From: JBHENC01 sp046262295
GTDB lineage: Bacteria; Acidobacteriota; Blastocatellia; Pyrinomonadales; Pyrinomonadaceae
Length of the DNA: 64,000 nt
Assembly (NCBI GenBank): GCA_046262295.1
Contig: JBHENC010000015.1
Location: forward strand, 1 to 64,000
Direction: 5' to 3'
The notes below the pieces were generated by a model that searched no databases, was not told the origin of the DNA, and saw only the letters and a list, made by a program, of their open reading frames with translations. The position numbers were made by a program, and so were the translations under genes. Positions 59,950-64,000 of the stretch are shown one piece after another. Every line of letters begins with the position of its first letter. Position 1 is the stretch's first letter.

Positions 59950-61200
59950 TTGATTAGCGAAGCGCACACCGCCACTCAAACGACAAGCAACGAACCGTCC
60001 GGCGATCATCGCGCGGCGTTGCTCGCAGGATTCTTAGGCTGGACGCTGGACGCCTTCGATTTTTTTCTGGTGGTCTTTTGCTTGACGGCGATTGCCAAAG
60101 AGTTCAACAAGACCGATGCGGAGATTGCTCTTTCGATTACCTTGACGCTGGCGTTTCGTCCCGTCGGCGCATTCATCTTCGGTTTGCTGGCTGACCGTTA
60201 CGGGCGTAGGCTGCCGTTGATGATTGATCTGGTCTTTTACTCGGCGGTCGAAGTGCTCTCCGGTTTCGCGCCTAACTACGCGACGTTTCTGGTGTTGCGT
60301 GCGCTCTTTGGCATAGGAATGGGCGGCGAGTGGGGCGTCGGCGCGTCGCTTGCAATGGAGAAAGTGCCGCCACGTCTTCGCGGCGTGCTCTCGGGCTTGT
60401 TGCAGGAAGGTTATGCGGCGGGCTATCTGCTCGCAGCAGTTTGTTACTTCTTCGTCTTTCCGCGTTACGGCTGGCGTCCGCTCTTTTATATCGGCGGGTT
60501 GCCCGCGCTGCTGGTGCTCTTCATACGTTTCGGCGTGAAGGAATCGGAAGTGTGGGAGCGGACGAAGCATAGCAGTTGGGGCGAGTTGGGACGCGGTCTC
60601 GTGTCGCACTGGAAGCTCTTTTTATATCTGACGCTGCTGATGACGATGATGAACTTTGCTTCGCACGGCACGCAGGATATGTACCCGACGTTTTTGCAGC
60701 GCGATTGGGGATTCAGTCCGCAGAAGCGCGCCGTGTTGACGGCCTTTTCGATGGTCGGCGCGATTGCGGGCGGCCTCGTCTTCGGATGGCTTTCTGATCG
60801 TTGGGGACGCCGCCGCGCGATGGTCACAGCGTTTGGCTGCGCGATTCTGGTGATTCCGTTGTGGGCGTTTGCGCCGACGCTGACGCTGTTGGTTGCGGGC
60901 GCGTTCCTGTTGCAGTTTATGGTGCAGGGCGCGTGGGGCGTGATTCCCGCGCATATCACGGAGTTGTCGCCCGATTCGGTGCGCGGATTTTTGCCGGGCT
61001 TCGCTTATCAATGCGGCGTGTTGCTGGCGGGTTCGGTCGCCTACGTCGAGGCGGTGTTTGCAGCGCGGACAAGCTATGCAAAATCAATGGCGCTCGTGGC
61101 GTTGCTGGTCTTTTCAATCGCGGCGATTGTGGCGTGGATGGGGCGCGAACGGCGCGGTATCGTATTCGGCGAAAGTCGAGTACAGGAATTGGCAGAGTGA
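59950..61200 (+). CDS. MFS transporter, organic acid/sialate type
   Basis: A 416-residue major-facilitator protein with twelve helices. The loop 2-3 signature is FGLLADRYGRRLPLM, mirrored by FGWLSDRWGRRRAMVTAFG, and GIGMGGEWGVGASLAMEKVP identifies the metabolite:H+ symporter branch that includes the lactate/pyruvate and sialic acid transporters. The opening (LAGFLGWTLDAFDFFLVVF) fits the same group. TTG start. It lies between rpiB and gnd, in the same direction, so it may carry a sugar acid. Confidence 0.85.
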   Translation: MISEAHTATQTTSNEPSGDHRAALLAGFLGWTLDAFDFFLVVFCLTAIAKEFNKTDAEIALSITLTLAFRPVGAFIFGLLADRYGRRLPLMIDLVFYSAVEVLSGFAPNYATFLVLRALFGIGMGGEWGVGASLAMEKVPPRLRGVLSGLLQEGYAAGYLLAAVCYFFVFPRYGWRPLFYIGGLPALLVLFIRFGVKESEVWERTKHSSWGELGRGLVSHWKLFLYLTLLMTMMNFASHGTQDMYPTFLQRDWGFSPQKRAVLTAFSMVGAIAGGLVFGWLSDRWGRRRAMVTAFGCAILVIPLWAFAPTLTLLVAGAFLLQFMVQGAWGVIPAHITELSPDSVRGFLPGFAYQCGVLLAGSVAYVEAVFAARTSYAKSMALVALLVFSIAAIVAWMGRERRGIVFGESRVQELAE

Positions 61201-61247
61201 TTAAACAAGGGGAAACGTCTTTATTTCAAAGTGAGGAGTCAAAGAAT

Positions 61248-62717
61248 ATGTCTACGACAGAAACGGCCGCGAAACCGGCACAGTTTGGCATGATCGGCCT
61301 CGCCGTGATGGGCGAGAACCTCGCCTTGAACGTCGCGGATCACGGATTTCCCGTCGCCGTCTGGAACTACGAAACGGAATGGGTGGATCGCTTCGTCAAC
61401 AAGCACAGCGCGACGCATCAATTCACGGGCACGAAGAGTCTGGAAGAGTTTACGCGCGCCCTCGAAAGACCGCGCAAGATCATGATGATGATTAAAGCGG
61501 GCACGCCCGTTGACCAGACAATCGAAAGCCTTAAGCCGCTTTTAGAAGAGGGCGACATTATAATTGACGGCGGCAACTCTTGGTTCAAAGACACGCAACG
61601 ACGCGAGGCCGCTTTGAGTCCGACGGGACTAAACTTTTTCGGCTCCGGCGTTTCCGGCGGCGAAGAGGGCGCGCGGCATGGGCCTTCTCTGATGCCCGGC
61701 GGCGCACAGGCCGCTTACGAACACGTTCGTCCGATCTTTGAAGCGATTGCGGCGAAGACGGATTCCGGCGCGTGCGTCGCTTACGTCGGGCCGGACGGTG
61801 CAGGCCACTTCGTCAAGATGGTGCATAACGGCATCGAGTACGGCGATATGCAGTTAATCGCCGAAGCCTACGATATTTTGCGCAACTGCGTCGGGATGGA
61901 AGCGGCGGAACTCGCAGACATCTTCGCGGATTGGAACAGGGGTGTGCTCGAATCGTTTTTGATCGAAATTACGTCGCAGATTTTCACTGTGAAGGATAAC
62001 GAGACGGGCAAGCCGCTGGTTGATGAAGTGCTGGACAAAGCCGGGCAAAAGGGAACCGGAAAATGGACGGCGCAGGTCGGACTCGATCTGGGCGTATCCA
62101 TCCCGACGATTGCCGCCGCGATTGATGCGCGCGTTCTTTCTTCAATGAAGGATGAACGTGTGAGGGCGAGCAAGAAGTTGAAGGGGCCGAAGACGAAACG
62201 CTTTCGCGGCGAACGCGGCAAACTCATCAAAGCCGTGCATGATGCCCTGTATGCGTCGAAGATTTGCTCTTACGCGCAAGGCATGAGATTGATTCAGACA
62301 GGCTCGCAGGAGTTTAACTGGAATATCAATCTGAAGGAGATGGCGCGCATCTGGAAAGGCGGCTGCATTATCCGCGCGCGTTTTCTCGACACGATCATGC
62401 AGGCTTATGAGCGGCAGCCCGAACTGCCCAACCTTCTGCTTGACGAAGAGTTTGCCGCGCACATTAAAGACGCGCAGGCCGCATGGCGTTATGCCGTGAC
62501 GACGGCGCAGGGACTCGGCATCGCGCTTCCGGCGATGTCCGCCTCGCTCGCTTACTTCGACGCTTACCGCGCCGCGCAACTACCGCAGAACTTGACGCAG
62601 GCGCAACGCGACTTCTTCGGCTCGCACACTTACGAACGCTCCGACAAACCTGCCAACAGCGGCTTTGTTCACACGGATTGGGCGCATCTGGTCGCGGAAG
62701 CGAAAACAGATAAGTAA
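61248..62717 (+). CDS. gnd: 6-phosphogluconate dehydrogenase (decarboxylating)
   Basis: A 489-residue NADP enzyme of the oxidative pentose phosphate pathway that makes ribulose-5-phosphate and CO2. It shows GMIGLAVMGENLALNVADHG (cofactor fold), IIDGGNSWFKDTQRREAAL, FFGSGVSGGEEGARHGPSLM, and the catalytic FVKMVHNGIEYGDMQLIAEA, then GQKGTGKWTAQ. The reading frame is open much further upstream, but GTGAGGAG before the ATG at 61248 and the onset of homology fix this start. RpiB upstream uses its product. Confidence 0.96.
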   Translation: MSTTETAAKPAQFGMIGLAVMGENLALNVADHGFPVAVWNYETEWVDRFVNKHSATHQFTGTKSLEEFTRALERPRKIMMMIKAGTPVDQTIESLKPLLEEGDIIIDGGNSWFKDTQRREAALSPTGLNFFGSGVSGGEEGARHGPSLMPGGAQAAYEHVRPIFEAIAAKTDSGACVAYVGPDGAGHFVKMVHNGIEYGDMQLIAEAYDILRNCVGMEAAELADIFADWNRGVLESFLIEITSQIFTVKDNETGKPLVDEVLDKAGQKGTGKWTAQVGLDLGVSIPTIAAAIDARVLSSMKDERVRASKKLKGPKTKRFRGERGKLIKAVHDALYASKICSYAQGMRLIQTGSQEFNWNINLKEMARIWKGGCIIRARFLDTIMQAYERQPELPNLLLDEEFAAHIKDAQAAWRYAVTTAQGLGIALPAMSASLAYFDAYRAAQLPQNLTQAQRDFFGSHTYERSDKPANSGFVHTDWAHLVAEAKTDK

Positions 62718-62765
62718 CACAAACAAAGCGTCTGCCCGAAAGAGCACAAAGGGAAATATTTAATC

Positions 62766-62823
62766 TAAACCGGCACGATTAGAACGTATGCTTTGGCAAT
62801 TACATTCTAATCGTGCCGGTTTA
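62766..62823. repeat. long perfect inverted repeat downstream of gnd
   Basis: TAAACCGGCACGATTAGAA (62766-62784) and TTCTAATCGTGCCGGTTTA (62805-62823) are exact complements around a 20-base centre. No T run follows on the plus strand. It may stabilise or end the gnd transcript, or be a trace of a small mobile element. The rest of the 62718-62996 gap has no gene. Confidence 0.6.
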
Positions 62824-62996
62824 ACTATAAGTACGATTCGGTAGAGCATCGGCAGGCTTTGTTAAAGCATCCGCGCGCCGACGCATGATGTAGTTATGGC
62901 TATTAAGGCTTATTGGTGACGATTAGCGCGTGCGCCTTGCCGTATAAAACATACAGGCAGCCGCATAGCGTTTGGTGAGCAGAATTTAAGACAACT

Positions 62997-63383
62997 TTAA
63001 GAGCTTACGCCCCTTTTGTATCTTTCAAAGGATGCGCGCTCCAGCATTTCCTGTATGGCCGGTTCATCAAAGGGCTTCGTCGTAAAGAGATGAACGACGC
63101 CGGTGCTGACCTCGTTGATAACGTGCCCGATCATTAGTTCGCCCGTCAACATAATACGAAAGCTCTGCGGGTAAGCGGCGGCCACTTCGCGCAAGAATTC
63201 CATGCCTTCCATCTCCGGCATATGTTGATCGCTGATGATGATGTCGGCGGGGCGTTCGGCGAGTTGCGCACGGGCTTCAGCGTGCGTCGAAGCGATACGC
63301 ACATCGTAATTGCCAGAGAACATATCCCGGAAAACAGTCAAACAGGCGGTGTCGTCGTCGAGATAAAGTATAGAGGGTTTCAT
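62997..63383 (-). CDS. single-domain response regulator
   Basis: A 128-residue receiver domain without an output domain. The acidic pocket is LYLDDDTACLTVFRDMFSG, the phosphorylated Asp is in ADIIISDQHMPEMEGMEFLR (about residue 52), the Thr/Lys switch is in FRIMLTGELMIGHVINEVST and LFTTKPFDEPAIQEML. The pattern of the last part is that of regulators that sit next to HDOD or HD-GYP proteins, as here. Confidence 0.92.
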   Translation of the reverse strand: MKPSILYLDDDTACLTVFRDMFSGNYDVRIASTHAEARAQLAERPADIIISDQHMPEMEGMEFLREVAAAYPQSFRIMLTGELMIGHVINEVSTGVVHLFTTKPFDEPAIQEMLERASFERYKRGVSS

Positions 63384-63418
63384 CAGAGGTTGCTTTCTTC
63401 GTGATGAGGTGAACTATT

Positions 63419-64000
63419 TTAACAAAGCATGGCGAGACGGTGTTCGATGGCGACCGCCGCACGTTCGTAAATTCTTCCCAAGCCTGCGCGATCAATCCCT
63501 AATACCGCGAGCCGGTCAGCGCCGAGCGCGTCGAGTGCCGCCATTTTTTGCGACACGTCAGTTTGCGCGATAGCGTTAGCGACGTGCAGCAGCAAGGCCA
63601 CCGGATCATTGATACGCATCGGGTCATGGTGCGTTTGCACTGCTGCCGCCAACTCGCGCGGCATCCCGCAGGCTTCGAGTATCCACTGCCCGATCTGCGC
63701 GTGGTCTACGCCGAAGGCGACTACTTCACGCTCCGTGTGTTCGTCATCCGCGACGCTTTCGATGTTCATCATCTCCGCCGGAAACAGCGATAACAGCAGC
63801 ATCTCTCCGAGATTATGAAGCAGCCCGAGCGTATACGCCTGATCGCCGTCAATAAAATTCGTTTCTTCGGCGAGCAGGCGCGCGGCTTCGGCGGTGCGTA
63901 AGGAATGCTCACACACGGGACGCAGGCTTGCGTCTTCGTGTCCGGCATTTTGTTGCATGATGGCGCGCAGCCGCGTTTCGCCAAGCTGCGCGCAGGCAAC
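63419..64000 (-). CDS. HDOD-domain protein, C-terminal part (partial at window edge)
   Basis: The frame is open to the right edge without a start. The visible 194 residues show the HDOD pattern: LGETRLRAIMQQNAG at the edge, CEHSLRTAEAARLLAEETN, AYTLGLLHNLGEMLLLSLFP (the H-N in place of the catalytic HD pair), VDHAQIGQWILEACGMPREL and AAVQTHHDP. HDOD domains are signalling relatives of HD phosphohydrolases that have lost the metal site. Followed by the response regulator 35 bases later, so both probably act in one pathway. Confidence 0.92.
   Translation of the reverse strand, partial: VACAQLGETRLRAIMQQNAGHEDASLRPVCEHSLRTAEAARLLAEETNFIDGDQAYTLGLLHNLGEMLLLSLFPAEMMNIESVADDEHTEREVVAFGVDHAQIGQWILEACGMPRELAAAVQTHHDPMRINDPVALLLHVANAIAQTDVSQKMAALDALGADRLAVLGIDRAGLGRIYERAAVAIEHRLAMLC

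Noticed and set aside
60801..61247. Extended N-terminus of 6-phosphogluconate dehydrogenase
   Set aside because: It overlaps the MFS gene in another frame; the ATG at 61248 with GAGGAG and the family start fits.

Overview
The window reads as bacterial chromosome of roughly 55-60% GC, most likely from the phylum Acidobacteriota (a Blastocatellia/Pyrinomonadaceae-like member). The basis is family composition: a VWFA-related protein of the type abundant in Acidobacteria, a DUF1800/DUF1501 pair, carboxypeptidase-regulatory-like domains on secreted proteins and on a TonB receptor, and an unusual gene order. This is inference from families, not a placement.

Layout. 1-1190: the 5' end of a small membrane-protein gene leaving the window, then non-coding DNA with two matched bulged hairpins that look like the ends of a small non-autonomous IS200/IS605-type element. 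1190-7334: a cobalamin riboswitch with a terminator, followed by a B12 uptake operon (outer-membrane receptor, binding protein, permease, ATPase). 7375-9902: small membrane protein, DUF72 protein, BON-domain protein, uracil-DNA glycosylase. 10052-15565: a type IV pilus operon on the minus strand (pilB, a novel secreted protein, pilT, pilC) with a recognisable promoter and terminator. 15648-18662: secreted TPR protein and the queuosine-precursor genes queC and queE. 18751-24469: sigma factor, anti-sigma factor, acyl-CoA ligase, M28 peptidase.

24478-25660 is the most distinctive stretch: two integron gene cassettes, each with its own attC site and with no integrase in the window (a CALIN-type array). 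One cassette carries a frameshifted DUF4268 gene and the other an unrecognised membrane-anchored protein. It is followed by four REP-like palindromes and a structured leader before a DUF1800-DUF1501 operon. 29674-34622 holds an overlapping two-gene module, a broken molybdate permease gene, a Dph6-like ATPase, birA and coaX. 34647-40603 holds an rRNA methyltransferase, comEC, a VWFA protein and comEA. 40872-47990 (minus strand) holds a TM-helix channel-like protein, ftsK, an SdpI-like protein, prfB with its programmed +1 frameshift, and lnt.

48372-56097 is a mixed stretch of small genes, a TPR lipoprotein-like protein, tRNA-Glu(TTC), a frameshifted phzF-like gene, and MOSC, DUF427 and cupin proteins. 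56176-59151 is an arsenic/metal resistance cluster with arsR divergent from arsI-aquaporin-arsC, a promoter and an operator overlapping the transcription start, and a cation-efflux protein. 59413-62717 holds rpiB, an MFS transporter and gnd. The right edge has a response regulator and the C-terminal part of an HDOD protein.

Together, type IV pili, ComEA and ComEC describe a naturally transformable cell, which gives a plausible route by which the cassettes and palindromic elements arrived. Three genes (24483, 30262, 52694) carry single-base frameshifts; these may be real decay or assembly indels, and this should be kept in mind when using the annotation.
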